The notes: a model not told the origin generated them from the letters alone. A stretch of 40,387 bases of DNA from Bacteroidales bacterium (GCA_003559475.1 PWLF01000252.1:1-40387), one strand, 5' to 3'. Counted from the first letter of the stretch, positions 1-9,258 are shown. Program-made: numbers and translations.

Positions 1-312
1 AATAAAGCTATGGCTTTGTTTCATCTTGAAAGATATGAAGAAGCTTTAGAATATTTTGAAAAAGCTATTGAAAAGAATCCTGAATGCGACTTTTCATATA
101 ATGGAAGAGGGAATGTATATCATAAACTTGAAGAATATCATAAAGCGGTTGCCGATTTTAACAAGGCAATAGAATTAAATCCTGAATATGGCGAAGCTTA
201 TCACAACAGAGGAGTGTCTAAAGAAATGCTAAGAAAAAATCTCGAAGCAGAAGAAGATTGGGAAAAAGCAGCCAGACTCGGAATTGAAGATGCCAGAGAA
301 TATTTAAAATAA
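1..312 (+). CDS. TPR repeat protein, C-terminal fragment (5' end outside window)
   Basis: The reading frame is open from base 1 (Asn-Lys-Ala before the first Met), so the ORF-track start at base 10 is probably internal and this is the C-terminal part of a longer protein. About two and a half tetratricopeptide repeats are visible, with the usual A-x-x-x-F/Y-x-K-A-I-E-x-N-P pattern (for example 'ALEYFEKAIEKNPE' and 'AVADFNKAIELNPE'). It ends with a helix of the type 'EAEEDWEKAARLGIEDA'. TPRs form protein-binding superhelices, and no enzymatic motif is present. The C-terminus resembles that of the TPR gene at 2523-3572, including 'YNGRG/YNGKG' and a closing 'A..LGIE' helix. Each of the two is followed by a PD40/OmpA gene, so this looks like the first half of a duplicated gene pair. 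A secreted location is inferred from the paralog, not seen here. Confidence 0.85.
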   Translation, partial: NKAMALFHLERYEEALEYFEKAIEKNPECDFSYNGRGNVYHKLEEYHKAVADFNKAIELNPEYGEAYHNRGVSKEMLRKNLEAEEDWEKAARLGIEDAREYLK

Positions 313-359
313 TTATATAATTAACCGGAATAACCAAAAAAATAAAAATATAAAATATT

Positions 360-2420
360 ATGAATTCTTTAATAAAATCTTTAGCATTAGTTTTTTTCCT
401 GACAATTTCTTCGCAGGCATTAACACAAAATGTCGAATTTACCAGAGACTATTTCCCTGATGATAGACAAGGCTTGAGAGAAGCAATTAGAAATGCAAGA
501 ACCGGAGATAAATATTTTCAAATGGGAGGAGGAAAATATGAAAAAGCACTTGAGTATTATCTCAAAGCTCATAACTTTAACCCCGACAACGCCCTACTAA
601 ATTATAGAATTGGTGTTTGTTATCTCAACTCTATTTATCACGAAAGAGCTATTGATTTTTTTGAAGAAGCAATAAGACTTAATGTTCCTGAATTAGATGT
701 TTTTTATAATTTAGGACGGGCACTACATCTAAATTATAGATTTGAAGAAGCTATAGAAAATTATACCTATTATAGAAGAAGATTAACACCTGAAGAAATC
801 ACAAAGAAAAGACACATAATTGATAGAAGAATTCAAGAGTGTGAGAATGGAATGAAGCTTGTTGAAGAACCGGTAAGAGTTTTTATTGATAATCTGGGAA
901 GTCGCATAAACTCAGAATATGACGATTATAGCCCGATTATTAATGCTGATGGAACTAAAATGTTTTTTACTACAAGAAGACCCATCGGTAACAGACCAAG
1001 AAAGGATAGAAATGACCATAAATATTATGAATCTATTCTTGAAACCAGAATGATAAGGGGAGAATGGATGCCGGCTAAAGAACCTCAAAGAAGAATTCAG
1101 TCCCGATCTCATAATGCTGCAGCAGGATTATCTCACGATGGCGAAACTTTACTTATATATAGAGGAGCACGAGGAGGAGACATCTACAAAACAACCTATG
1201 ATAGCGAAAAAGATCGTTGGTCAAGAGCAAGAGGAATTTCTCGTACTATAAACTCTGAGTACCATGAAAGCAGTGCAACATTATCACAGGATGGGAGAAC
1301 TTTATATTTTGTTAGCGACAGACCCGGCGGTTATGGAGGCACCGACATTTGGTATTCAAAATTAGGAGAAAACGGAAGATGGAGCGAACCGGTAAATATC
1401 GGACCGGAAATTAATACCGAATATAATGAGGCTTCTGTATATAAACACTCTGACGGAAAAACATTATACTTCAGCTCTCAAGGACACAACTCAATGGGAG
1501 GATATGATATCTTTAAAACACAATATATCGGAGGAAGATGGACAGAACCGGAAAATTTAGGTTACCCCATAAATACTCCTGATGATAACCTACATTTTAC
1601 ACTGACTGAAGAGGGAGAAATTGGTTATTATGCAACTTTCAAAAAAGAAGGACATGGAGGAAGTGATATTTATAAAGTAACTTTCTTAGGACCCGAAAAA
1701 CCTCTTATAAATACTCCAAAAGAAATTCTAATAGCAAGTCTTGTTGACCCCATAGATGATATAATTATGGCAGGCGAAGTCGAAATTGAAGTAGAACCTA
1801 TTACAATACTACGAGGTATTATTAAAGATGATGAAACGGAGGACCCCGTATTTGCTACTATTAGATTATATGATAATAAAGAAGATAAATTATTAGCTGA
1901 ATTCAACTCTCATCCTGAAACAGGGGAATACCTAATATCTTTACCGGGTGGAAAAAATTACGGAATATCTGTTGATGCTGATGACTACTTGTTCCATTCG
2001 GAAAACATTAATATAGTCGAATCAACAGTTGATAGAGAAATCATAAATAATATAAGATTAAAAAGAGTACAAGTTGGAGTATCTATTGTTTTAAATAACA
2101 TATTCTTCGACACAGGTAAATCTACTTTAAGACCTGAATCTTATGCTGAATTAGGAGTACTTTACCAAATGCTTGTTGAAAATCCAAGTTTGAAGATTAA
2201 AATTTCCGGTCATACTGATGATAGAGGTGGATGGGATTTAAATAAAAGATTATCTGAAGATAGAGCAAGGGCAGTCGTGGAATTCCTTATTGGTAGAGGA
2301 ATTGACAGAGACAGACTTCAGTATGAAGGATATGCTTATTCTAAGCCAATAGCTTCTAATGAAACAGCTGAAGGAAGACAAAAGAACAGAAGAACAGAAT
2401 TTGAAATTATTGAAAATTAA
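360..2420 (+). CDS. TPR / PD40 propeller / carboxypeptidase-regulatory / OmpA-C envelope protein (PorE-like architecture)
   Basis: A 686-residue secreted protein. A signal peptide covers residues 1-22 and ends near 'SQALTQ'; there is no lipobox. TPR-like helices follow at about 55-150. A PD40/WD40-like propeller occupies about 175-440, with repeated 'NSEYDDYSP', 'LYFVSDRPGGYGGTDIW' and 'LYFSSQGHNSMGGYDIF' blades. A Cna-B/carboxypeptidase-regulatory-like beta domain lies at about 490-570 ('ILRGIIKDDETEDPVFATI'). An OmpA-like peptidoglycan-binding domain covers about 575-686 ('ISGHTDDRGGWDLNKRLSEDRA'). The same domain order is described for PorE of the type IX secretion system in Porphyromonas, which is lipidated, unlike this one. 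Many Bacteroidota carry several such paralogs, so orthology is not claimed. Expected role: a periplasmic scaffold anchored to peptidoglycan. It forms a pair with the TPR gene before it and is paralogous to 3648-5417. Confidence 0.88.
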   Translation: MNSLIKSLALVFFLTISSQALTQNVEFTRDYFPDDRQGLREAIRNARTGDKYFQMGGGKYEKALEYYLKAHNFNPDNALLNYRIGVCYLNSIYHERAIDFFEEAIRLNVPELDVFYNLGRALHLNYRFEEAIENYTYYRRRLTPEEITKKRHIIDRRIQECENGMKLVEEPVRVFIDNLGSRINSEYDDYSPIINADGTKMFFTTRRPIGNRPRKDRNDHKYYESILETRMIRGEWMPAKEPQRRIQSRSHNAAAGLSHDGETLLIYRGARGGDIYKTTYDSEKDRWSRARGISRTINSEYHESSATLSQDGRTLYFVSDRPGGYGGTDIWYSKLGENGRWSEPVNIGPEINTEYNEASVYKHSDGKTLYFSSQGHNSMGGYDIFKTQYIGGRWTEPENLGYPINTPDDNLHFTLTEEGEIGYYATFKKEGHGGSDIYKVTFLGPEKPLINTPKEILIASLVDPIDDIIMAGEVEIEVEPITILRGIIKDDETEDPVFATIRLYDNKEDKLLAEFNSHPETGEYLISLPGGKNYGISVDADDYLFHSENINIVESTVDREIINNIRLKRVQVGVSIVLNNIFFDTGKSTLRPESYAELGVLYQMLVENPSLKIKISGHTDDRGGWDLNKRLSEDRARAVVEFLIGRGIDRDRLQYEGYAYSKPIASNETAEGRQKNRRTEFEIIEN

Positions 2421-2522
2421 TAACTTTATAAATAATCTGAAATTAATTAGTAATTTGAAATTACTTAAATCATTAAATTTAAAATGATAAATTATTGCAA
2501 AACAGATTGTTAACATAACCTT

Positions 2523-3572
2523 ATGAAAATGAAAACGAAAATATTATTATTATTTGGGATAGCCACATTTCTTCTTGCTTTTAATGCAAAAGCACAAGTT
2601 GAAACTCGTGATACAATCAGAATAGATTTTATGGAAGCTCAGCAAATATATAATTATGGTGTAGAATTTTTAAATGAAGGTGATTACCAGCAAGCACTTG
2701 ATTTGTTCAATTCATCTATAAGAATTATGGATGAACTGAATTATGTGTTTCATAACCGTGGTGTTTGCAAATATAAATTAGAAGATTTTCAAGGAGCTAA
2801 AGAAGATTTTCAAAAAGCCATTGAACTTAATTCAAATAAAGCAGAATATCATTATGCGCTTGGAAGAGCTTATTTAAAGCTGAATAATCCTCAAAAAGCA
2901 AGAGACCATTTTGCTGTTGTTTTGGAAAAAGATGAATCTATGGCTATAGCCCATTATTATATGGGAGAAGCAAATTTTATATTGAGAAATTTTAGTGAAG
3001 CTCTGGAAAATTTTTCAAATGCACTATATCATGGTGATGAGTATTCTTATGCCTATTACAATAGAGCCAATATTAAAGCTAAAATGGGTGATTTCTCAGG
3101 TGCATTGGAAGATTATGAGAAAGCTATCAGATTAAATGATACTGAATATTCTTTTTTTAATGAGCTTGGAAATGCTTTGGTTAATAAAGGAAAATATGGC
3201 GATGCTTTAGAGAATTATAATAAAGCTATAGAACTTAATAATGATATGTATTATCTTTATGTCAACAGAGGTATCGCATTGCTAAATGTTAACAGATATG
3301 AAGCTGCTTTAGAAGATTTTAAAAAAGCTATTGAAATGAATCCCGGATACTCACCTGCATACAATGGGAAAGGCACTGCTAAAAGTCGCCTTAACGACCA
3401 TGAAAAAGCTATAGTTCAATATGAAAAAGCTTTAGAATTATCACCGGACTATGGAGAGGTATATTATAATATGGGAGTATCTTACAGAATGATTCATGAT
3501 CATGATAAAGCAAATGAGTATATTAATAGAGCTGAAAATCTAGGTATAGAAGTAAAAATTGAAGAAGATTAA
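2523..3572 (+). CDS. Secreted TPR repeat protein
   Basis: A 349-residue protein with an N-terminal signal peptide ('ILLLFGIATFLLAFNAKAQ', cleavage likely after AKA). The rest is eight to nine consecutive TPRs from about residue 38 to the end, with consensus 'A..DF.KAIELN' in most repeats. No other domain is visible. The product is probably periplasmic and acts as a protein-interaction scaffold. It sits 102 nt after one PD40/OmpA gene and 75 nt before the next. Its C-terminal repeats resemble the truncated TPR gene at 1-312, which supports a tandem duplication of a TPR plus PD40/OmpA pair. The start ATG at 2523 directly precedes a canonical Lys-rich n-region (MKMKTK), so it is a convincing start. 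Its partner is unknown; the neighbouring OmpA-domain protein is the obvious candidate. Confidence 0.85.
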   Translation: MKMKTKILLLFGIATFLLAFNAKAQVETRDTIRIDFMEAQQIYNYGVEFLNEGDYQQALDLFNSSIRIMDELNYVFHNRGVCKYKLEDFQGAKEDFQKAIELNSNKAEYHYALGRAYLKLNNPQKARDHFAVVLEKDESMAIAHYYMGEANFILRNFSEALENFSNALYHGDEYSYAYYNRANIKAKMGDFSGALEDYEKAIRLNDTEYSFFNELGNALVNKGKYGDALENYNKAIELNNDMYYLYVNRGIALLNVNRYEAALEDFKKAIEMNPGYSPAYNGKGTAKSRLNDHEKAIVQYEKALELSPDYGEVYYNMGVSYRMIHDHDKANEYINRAENLGIEVKIEED

Positions 3573-3647
3573 GTACAATTATAAATATAACAAACAAATA
3601 TTCTAAGACTAAATCTAAATACAAAATAACTTAAATATATAAAAAAT

Positions 3648-5417
3648 ATGTATTATATAAAAAGGTTTATTACTCTTGGTTTTTTATTTTTATTTTTAAA
3701 CCAGGTAGTAGCGCAAAATGTTGAGTTTACTAGGGATAATTTTTCAGGAGACTTTTTTGGCCTTTTAAAAGCTCAGCGAAACCTTGGAAAAGGGAATGAT
3801 CTTTTTGAAAAAGGAGGAATTAAACTCGGCGAAGCGCTTGATTATTATCTTGAAGCAAATGAATTTAATCCAAATAATGCTGAATTAAATTACAAAATCG
3901 GTGTTTGTTATTTATATCTTACTAACTACAGTGAAGCTATTGCCTTTTTTCATAATGCTGTTAAGTTACAAATAAACAAGCCGGATGTTTATTATAAGCT
4001 TGGAAGAGCTTATCATCTTAATCATGACTTTAATAAAGCAATAGAACAATATAATAATTACAAAGAAAGCTTACCTGCTAATATTTTACCTCAGAAAAAT
4101 AAGAAAATTGAAAAAAGAATAACTGAGTGTAATTATGCAAAAGAGTTTATCCAAACACCTGAAAGGATAACAATGAGAAATATAGGAGGACATATAAATT
4201 CTAAGTATGATGATTATAGCCCGGTTATAAATGCCGATGCTACAAAGATGTTTATAACTACCAGAAGACCTACGCGTTTAATTCGGAGAGAATATGAACA
4301 TGACTATAAATATTTTGAATCAATATTATTTACTGAAAGAGTCAATGATGAATGGTTACCTGTTGAAAAAGCAAGCAGAAGAATGAGCACCAGAAGACAT
4401 GACGCTACTTCCGGACTATCTAATGATGGCAACACTCTCATAATTTACAGAGGTACTCCTTACGAAGGAAATCTCTATAAAACTGAATACGATGAAGAAA
4501 AAGGGAGATGGTCAAGGGTAGAAAAAATGTCAGATAGAATTAATTCAGAATACTGGGAAACCAGCGCAACTCTTTCACCTGATGGGAATACTTTATATTT
4601 CGTAAGTAACAGACCCGGAGGATACGGAGGAAGAGATATATGGTATTCTGAACGTCAACAAGATGGAGAATGGGGTGTACCTAAAAATATGGGTCGAAAA
4701 ATTAATACAGAATATGATGAAGAAGGTGTTTTTATGCATCCTGATGGAAAAACACTATACTTTAGTTCTCAGGGACATAGTTCGATGGGGGGCTTTGACC
4801 TCTTTAAAACAGAACATATTGATGGAGAATGGACAGAACCTGTAAATATGGGATATCCTCTTAATTCACCTGAAGATGTCCTGTTTTTTGTTATGAAAGA
4901 TGACGGTAGTATTGGTTATTTCTCAACTGTTAGTAGTAATGCAGAAGGGAGAGTTAGCGACATCTACAAGGTTTGGTTTCATTTACCCGAAGAACCATTG
5001 TTAAATACTCTTAAAGAGCATCTTTTAGTTCAAGTTACGGAAGATTTACCAACTCAAGGAGAAGTAGAAGTTCAACCAATAATCCTTGATAATGTATTCT
5101 TTGATACAGACAAGTACGTTCTTAGAGAAGAGTCTTATAAGGAATTGAATATTCTTTTTGAAGTTCTAATGGAAAACCCTCATATTAGCATTAAGGTTTC
5201 CGGGCATACAGATAATGTAGGTGATTTTAATTATAATAAAACATTATCAAGAAATCGCGCTAGAGCTGTTGTAAGATACCTTATTGAGCAAGGAATTGAT
5301 GAAGACAGACTGGAATATGAAGGATACTCTTTCTCCAGACCAATCGCTACTAATGAAACAGACGAAGGCAGACAGCTGAACCGTAGAGTTGAGTTTGAAA
5401 TTATTGAAATGCGATAA
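3648..5417 (+). CDS. TPR / PD40 propeller / OmpA-C envelope protein, paralog lacking the inserted beta domain
   Basis: A 589-residue protein, the second copy of the 360-2420 type. It has a signal peptide (residues 1-22, ending 'NQVVAQ'), the same 'NVEFTRD' mature start, and TPR-like helices at about 55-150. PD40 blades run from about 175 to 440 ('YFVSNRPGGYGGRDIWYS', 'LYFSSQGHSSMGGFDLFKT'). An OmpA-C domain fills about 480-589 ('VSGHTDNVGDFNYNKTLS', 'QLNRRVEFEI'). The propeller connects almost directly to OmpA-C. The roughly 90-residue carboxypeptidase-regulatory-like domain of its paralog is absent, and this accounts for nearly all of the size difference. It is probably a peptidoglycan-tethered periplasmic or outer-membrane-associated scaffold. 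It ends 24 nt before the GH3-family gene. Confidence 0.87.
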   Translation: MYYIKRFITLGFLFLFLNQVVAQNVEFTRDNFSGDFFGLLKAQRNLGKGNDLFEKGGIKLGEALDYYLEANEFNPNNAELNYKIGVCYLYLTNYSEAIAFFHNAVKLQINKPDVYYKLGRAYHLNHDFNKAIEQYNNYKESLPANILPQKNKKIEKRITECNYAKEFIQTPERITMRNIGGHINSKYDDYSPVINADATKMFITTRRPTRLIRREYEHDYKYFESILFTERVNDEWLPVEKASRRMSTRRHDATSGLSNDGNTLIIYRGTPYEGNLYKTEYDEEKGRWSRVEKMSDRINSEYWETSATLSPDGNTLYFVSNRPGGYGGRDIWYSERQQDGEWGVPKNMGRKINTEYDEEGVFMHPDGKTLYFSSQGHSSMGGFDLFKTEHIDGEWTEPVNMGYPLNSPEDVLFFVMKDDGSIGYFSTVSSNAEGRVSDIYKVWFHLPEEPLLNTLKEHLLVQVTEDLPTQGEVEVQPIILDNVFFDTDKYVLREESYKELNILFEVLMENPHISIKVSGHTDNVGDFNYNKTLSRNRARAVVRYLIEQGIDEDRLEYEGYSFSRPIATNETDEGRQLNRRVEFEIIEMR

Positions 5418-5441
5418 AGAGTTTTTTAACTGTGGTTTTAT

Positions 5442-6965
5442 ATGGCTATTATTAATTCAATCTTATCTTGGTACTTTAAAAAACGTGTTAGTCAAATTGA
5501 ACGATTTACTAAGTTTCCTAGTGAAGTTCAAAATGATTTATTATTAAATTTAGTAAAAACCGCACGCAATACAGAGTTTGGCAAAAAATATGAATTCTCA
5601 TCTATAAAAAAGTACACTGATTTTAAAGAAAGAGTTCCGCTAAACGAATATGATAATATTAAGCCTTATATTAATAGACTTATAAAAGGAGAAAAAAATT
5701 TACTTTGGCCGGGTGAAATTAAATGGTTTGCGAAATCATCAGGAACTACAAGCGATAGAAGTAAGTATATCCCCGTAACTTCAGAATCTCTTAACGATTG
5801 CCATTATACAGGTGGCAGAGATGTTTTGAGTATTTTTTGCAACAACCGCCCAAATACCTTAATTTTTGATGGAAAAGGTTTAACTATAGGAGGAAGTCAC
5901 AATGTTAGTGAACTTAATAAAGAATCTTATTGTGGAGACCTTTCTGCTATATTACTACAAAATATGCCGTTTTGGGCAGAAATGCTGAGAACTCCTGACT
6001 TGTCTGTTGCTCTTATGAGTGACTGGGAAAAGAAACTTGATAGAATAGCAAAACAAACTATTACCAAAAATGTAACCAACATTAGTGGAGTACCTTCATG
6101 GAATTTAGTATTATTTAAAAAAATATTGAACATTACCGGCAGAAACAACCTACTGGAAGTATGGCCAAACCTGGAACTTATGATACATGGAGGCGTTAGT
6201 TTTATACCATACAGAGATCAATTTAAAAAAATAATACCCTCAGATGACATGTATTATCTTGAAACATATAATGCTTCTGAAGGATTTTTTGCCATACAAG
6301 ATAGACCTAACTCTGATGAAATGTTATTAATGCTTGACTATGGAATTTTTTATGAATTTATTCCTATGGAGGATGTTGGAAAAGAGAACCCAACAGTATT
6401 ATCTCTTGATCAAGTAGAAAAAGGAAAGAATTATGCAATTCTAATTTCGACAAATGGGGGGCTGTGGAGATATTTAATTGGAGATACCGTATATATATCA
6501 GATACTAACCCATACCGAATTAAAGTTTCCGGAAGAACAAAAAATTTCATTAATGCTTTTGGAGAAGAAGTTATAGTTGATAATGTTGACAAGGCTCTTA
6601 ATAATGCATGTAAGTTTGCTGATGCAATAATTAAAGAATATACCGGCGCTCCTATTTTTTTAAATGATAAAAGAAATGCCGCTCACGAGTATTTGATTGA
6701 ATTTGAAAAACAACCGGAAAATGTGGAAGTCTTTGCAAAAGTCTTTGACAAAGAATTAAGAGCAATTAATTCTGATTATGAAGCAAAGAGAAGCAAAGAT
6801 ATTATGCTGAAAAACCTTATTGTTCATGATATGCCCGAAGGAACTTTCTACAGGTGGATGAAAAAACGCGGGAAAATTGGGGGACAAAATAAAGTGCCAC
6901 GACTATTTAATAATAGAAAATATGTTGATGATATTCTCGCTTTTAGTCAAACGCCTGCTAAGTAA
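5442..6965 (+). CDS. GH3 auxin-responsive promoter family protein (acyl-adenylating/acyl-amidating enzyme-like)
   Basis: A 507-residue protein of the GH3 family, which belongs to the ANL superfamily of adenylating enzymes. Plant GH3 enzymes activate carboxylic acids with ATP and transfer them to amino acids; the substrate of bacterial members is not established. Visible signatures are the phosphate-binding loop 'AKSSGTTSDRSKYIPVT' near residues 94-110, 'YNASEGFFAIQDR' near 279 (the adenylate-binding stretch), 'LWRYLIGDTVYI' near 345, and 'KVSGRTKNFINAFGEEV' near 364, the hinge to the C-terminal subdomain. The length fits bacterial members. There is no signal peptide, so it is cytoplasmic. It starts 24 nt after the OmpA gene, and its 3' end overlaps the next gene, so the two are probably translated from one transcript. 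Confidence 0.9.
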   Translation: MAIINSILSWYFKKRVSQIERFTKFPSEVQNDLLLNLVKTARNTEFGKKYEFSSIKKYTDFKERVPLNEYDNIKPYINRLIKGEKNLLWPGEIKWFAKSSGTTSDRSKYIPVTSESLNDCHYTGGRDVLSIFCNNRPNTLIFDGKGLTIGGSHNVSELNKESYCGDLSAILLQNMPFWAEMLRTPDLSVALMSDWEKKLDRIAKQTITKNVTNISGVPSWNLVLFKKILNITGRNNLLEVWPNLELMIHGGVSFIPYRDQFKKIIPSDDMYYLETYNASEGFFAIQDRPNSDEMLLMLDYGIFYEFIPMEDVGKENPTVLSLDQVEKGKNYAILISTNGGLWRYLIGDTVYISDTNPYRIKVSGRTKNFINAFGEEVIVDNVDKALNNACKFADAIIKEYTGAPIFLNDKRNAAHEYLIEFEKQPENVEVFAKVFDKELRAINSDYEAKRSKDIMLKNLIVHDMPEGTFYRWMKKRGKIGGQNKVPRLFNNRKYVDDILAFSQTPAK

Positions 6966-7782
6966 TAAAACATTATATAAAGCAGTATTCTTAGCTATAG
7001 TATTTCCACTATTATTGCCAAGTGCAAACAGTAATAATCATTTTACCTATAAATATTCTATAAAAACTAACGCCTCCTTTTTTACGGTTGACCCCCTTAA
7101 TAACATTTTTTTAATTGAATCCGGAAATATTATAAGAGTTGATAATAAATCAGGCAAAAAAAAACACTACTCAAATCCCTCTATTGGATCTTTTAATTTG
7201 ATTGATGCATCTAATTCACTCAATGTAATGGGGTTCATAAAAAACCCGGGTGTTATTGTTTTTTTTGATAAAAATCTTACTGAGAAAGATATCTTTGATT
7301 TTAGAAATTTTCAATTTCAAGAACCTCCTGAAATGTCTTGTAACTCAAGACAAGATGGGTTTTGGGTATATTCTGCAGAGAATTGGAAATTCTCGCGTGT
7401 TGACAGAAAAAATAACTTGTTAGCAGAAACACGACCAATGTACATGATCAACCAAGAATTTTACAAACCATGCTTTATGACTGAAGCAAAATCAAAATTT
7501 TATGTTTCGGATAAAAATAACGGAATTTTTGTTTTTGATATCTTCGGTGGCTTTCTTTATAATATTCCAATAAATAATATTTGTTATTTTCAAGTTAGAA
7601 ATGACAATTTAATTTACTTTAAAAATAAAAATTTGTACTTTTATAATCTTTTACTTCAAAGCAAACTCTCAATTGAGCTGCCTATAAAAAATTATAAAAT
7701 GGGATATATTACAAATGAGTTTATTTATATACTTACAAATGAAGAGTTAATAGTTTACTCTTTAAATAAAAATATTTTTTAA
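6922..7782 (+). CDS. Secreted propeller-like protein of unknown function
   Basis: The ORF track starts at a TTG (6877), but the ATG at 6922 (or 6928) directly precedes a membrane-targeting sequence, 'LYKAVFLAIVFPLLLPSANS', and is preferred. This gives about 286 residues and an overlap of 44 nt with the upstream GH3 gene. The mature part is made of short beta-strand blocks such as 'FFTVDPLNNIFLIESGNIIRV' and 'KFYVSDKNNGIFVFDIFGG'. These look like NHL/SBBP-type propeller blades reading sequence-of-events 'DPLNN..V', but are too degenerate for a firm family call. It is likely periplasmic or membrane-anchored. The overlap with GH3 and the closely following deoxynucleoside kinase suggest a shared transcript. 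No catalytic residues can be named. Confidence 0.65.
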   Translation: MLMIFSLLVKRLLSNKTLYKAVFLAIVFPLLLPSANSNNHFTYKYSIKTNASFFTVDPLNNIFLIESGNIIRVDNKSGKKKHYSNPSIGSFNLIDASNSLNVMGFIKNPGVIVFFDKNLTEKDIFDFRNFQFQEPPEMSCNSRQDGFWVYSAENWKFSRVDRKNNLLAETRPMYMINQEFYKPCFMTEAKSKFYVSDKNNGIFVFDIFGGFLYNIPINNICYFQVRNDNLIYFKNKNLYFYNLLLQSKLSIELPIKNYKMGYITNEFIYILTNEELIVYSLNKNIF

Positions 7783-7817
7783 TATCTTAACAATTATCAA
7801 TTAAAATATTTAAAATT

Positions 7818-8432
7818 ATGCATATTGCTGTGGCAGGAAATATTGGTTCAGGAAAAACTACATTGACAAAATTGCTTGCAAAGCACTATAAATGGGAAGC
7901 AAATTATGAAGATGTTGAATCTAACCCATATCTTAATAATTTCTATGAAGATATGCAACGCTGGTCATTTAACTTACAAATATATTTTTTGAATACAAGA
8001 TTTAGACAAATAATTGATATCAGAAATTCAGGAAATACTGTAATTCAAGATAGGACTATATACGAAGATGCATATATATTTGCGCCTAACCTACATTCTA
8101 TGGGATTAATGACAACCAGAGATTTTGACAACTATATTAGTTTATTTGAATTAATAAATAGTTTTATTAAACCTCCTGATTTATTAATATATTTAAAAGC
8201 CGGAGTCCCTACCCTCGTTAATCAAATTCAAAAACGTGGAAGGGAGTACGAAAACTCTATTAGAATTGATTATCTTAAAAAATTAAATGAACTATATGAA
8301 GAATGGATTGAAAATTATAGACTTGGAAACAAACTTATAGTTAATGTTGATAATAATGAATTTGATGAAAACCCGGAAGACCTGGGAATAGTTATTCAGA
8401 AAATTGATGCCGAAATTCATGGACTTTTTTAG
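7818..8432 (+). CDS. Deoxynucleoside kinase (deoxyadenosine/deoxyguanosine kinase family)
   Basis: A 204-residue cytoplasmic enzyme of the dNK family, which phosphorylates deoxynucleosides at the 5' position using ATP for dNTP salvage. The P-loop is at residues 7-15 ('GNIGSGKTT'). The conserved catalytic Glu is within 'YEDVESNPYL', and the substrate-binding 'W..NLQIYFLNTRF' helix follows. The family 'QDRTIYEDAYIFA' motif is near residue 76, and the lid region 'QKRGREYENSIRIDYL' near 138 carries the Arg residues. The size and motifs fit the dAK/dGK group of Bacteroidota, but base preference cannot be read reliably. It starts 35 nt after the propeller-like gene and is followed 51 nt later by kdsB. 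Confidence 0.9.
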   Translation: MHIAVAGNIGSGKTTLTKLLAKHYKWEANYEDVESNPYLNNFYEDMQRWSFNLQIYFLNTRFRQIIDIRNSGNTVIQDRTIYEDAYIFAPNLHSMGLMTTRDFDNYISLFELINSFIKPPDLLIYLKAGVPTLVNQIQKRGREYENSIRIDYLKKLNELYEEWIENYRLGNKLIVNVDNNEFDENPEDLGIVIQKIDAEIHGLF

Positions 8433-8483
8433 ATTATTTGATTTATTAGCAATAATACATCTTTTGTAAATTAAATATTATAT

Positions 8484-9242
8484 ATGCAATATATTGGTGT
8501 TATCCCTGCAAGATATGACTCTACGCGCTTCCCGGGCAAACCCCTGGCTAATATCAGAGGTAAAAGCATGATACAAAGAGTATATGAACAAGCATCTAAA
8601 GCGCCTAATCTTAAAAAAGTTATTGTTGCTACTGACGATAAACGTATAGAAGAACATGTTAAAGAGTTTAATGGTGTAGTTGTTATGACCAAAAAAATAC
8701 ACCAAAGCGGAACCGAAAGATGTGGGGAAGTTGCATGCAAACTTTTTAAGTCAAATAGAATATCAAAAAATGATATTATTGTAAATATTCAAGGAGATGA
8801 ACCATTTATTGAACCAAAACAAATCAATAAATTAACTGATGTTTTTTGCGATAATAAAATTCAAATTGCAACCCTTATTAAAGAGATTAGGAATTATGAC
8901 GAGCTTTTTAATGAAAATTGTGTAAAAGTTGTAATTGACAATTACTCAAAAGCCCTATATTTCAGTAGACAACCAATACCATTTTACAAAAATTCAAATA
9001 AAAATAAATGGCTTGACAATATGAAATATTTTTCTCATGTGGGAATGTATGCATACAGAGTTGATACACTATTTAATATTGTAAAACTAAAACAATCGAA
9101 CATTGAAATAGCAGAAAGTCTTGAACAGCTTAGATGGTTATTTTTTGGTTATAAAATTCATGCTGAAATAACTGATGGCAATAATTATTCAATTGATAAT
9201 AAGAAAGATATTGATAATATCCCTGAAAGCTTTTTTTGTTAA
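8484..9242 (+). CDS. kdsB: 3-deoxy-manno-octulosonate cytidylyltransferase (CMP-Kdo synthetase)
   Basis: A 252-residue enzyme that couples CTP and Kdo to make CMP-Kdo, the donor for the inner core of lipopolysaccharide. The N-terminus carries the nucleotide-binding signature 'IPARYDSTRFPGKPLANI'. The metal/substrate motif 'VNIQGDEPFI' is near residue 95. 'YFSRQPIPF' near 160 and 'HVGMYAYR' near 185 match the Kdo-binding part of the family, and 'ESLEQLRWL' near 212 completes the signature. Length is normal for KdsB (about 250). The protein is cytoplasmic. It is another sign that this organism makes LPS, along with the heptose kinase and ligase-like genes further on. It reads in the same direction as the dNK gene. 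Confidence 0.95.
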   Translation: MQYIGVIPARYDSTRFPGKPLANIRGKSMIQRVYEQASKAPNLKKVIVATDDKRIEEHVKEFNGVVVMTKKIHQSGTERCGEVACKLFKSNRISKNDIIVNIQGDEPFIEPKQINKLTDVFCDNKIQIATLIKEIRNYDELFNENCVKVVIDNYSKALYFSRQPIPFYKNSNKNKWLDNMKYFSHVGMYAYRVDTLFNIVKLKQSNIEIAESLEQLRWLFFGYKIHAEITDGNNYSIDNKKDIDNIPESFFC

Positions 9243-9258
9243 TGTTAAAAAAAAATTA

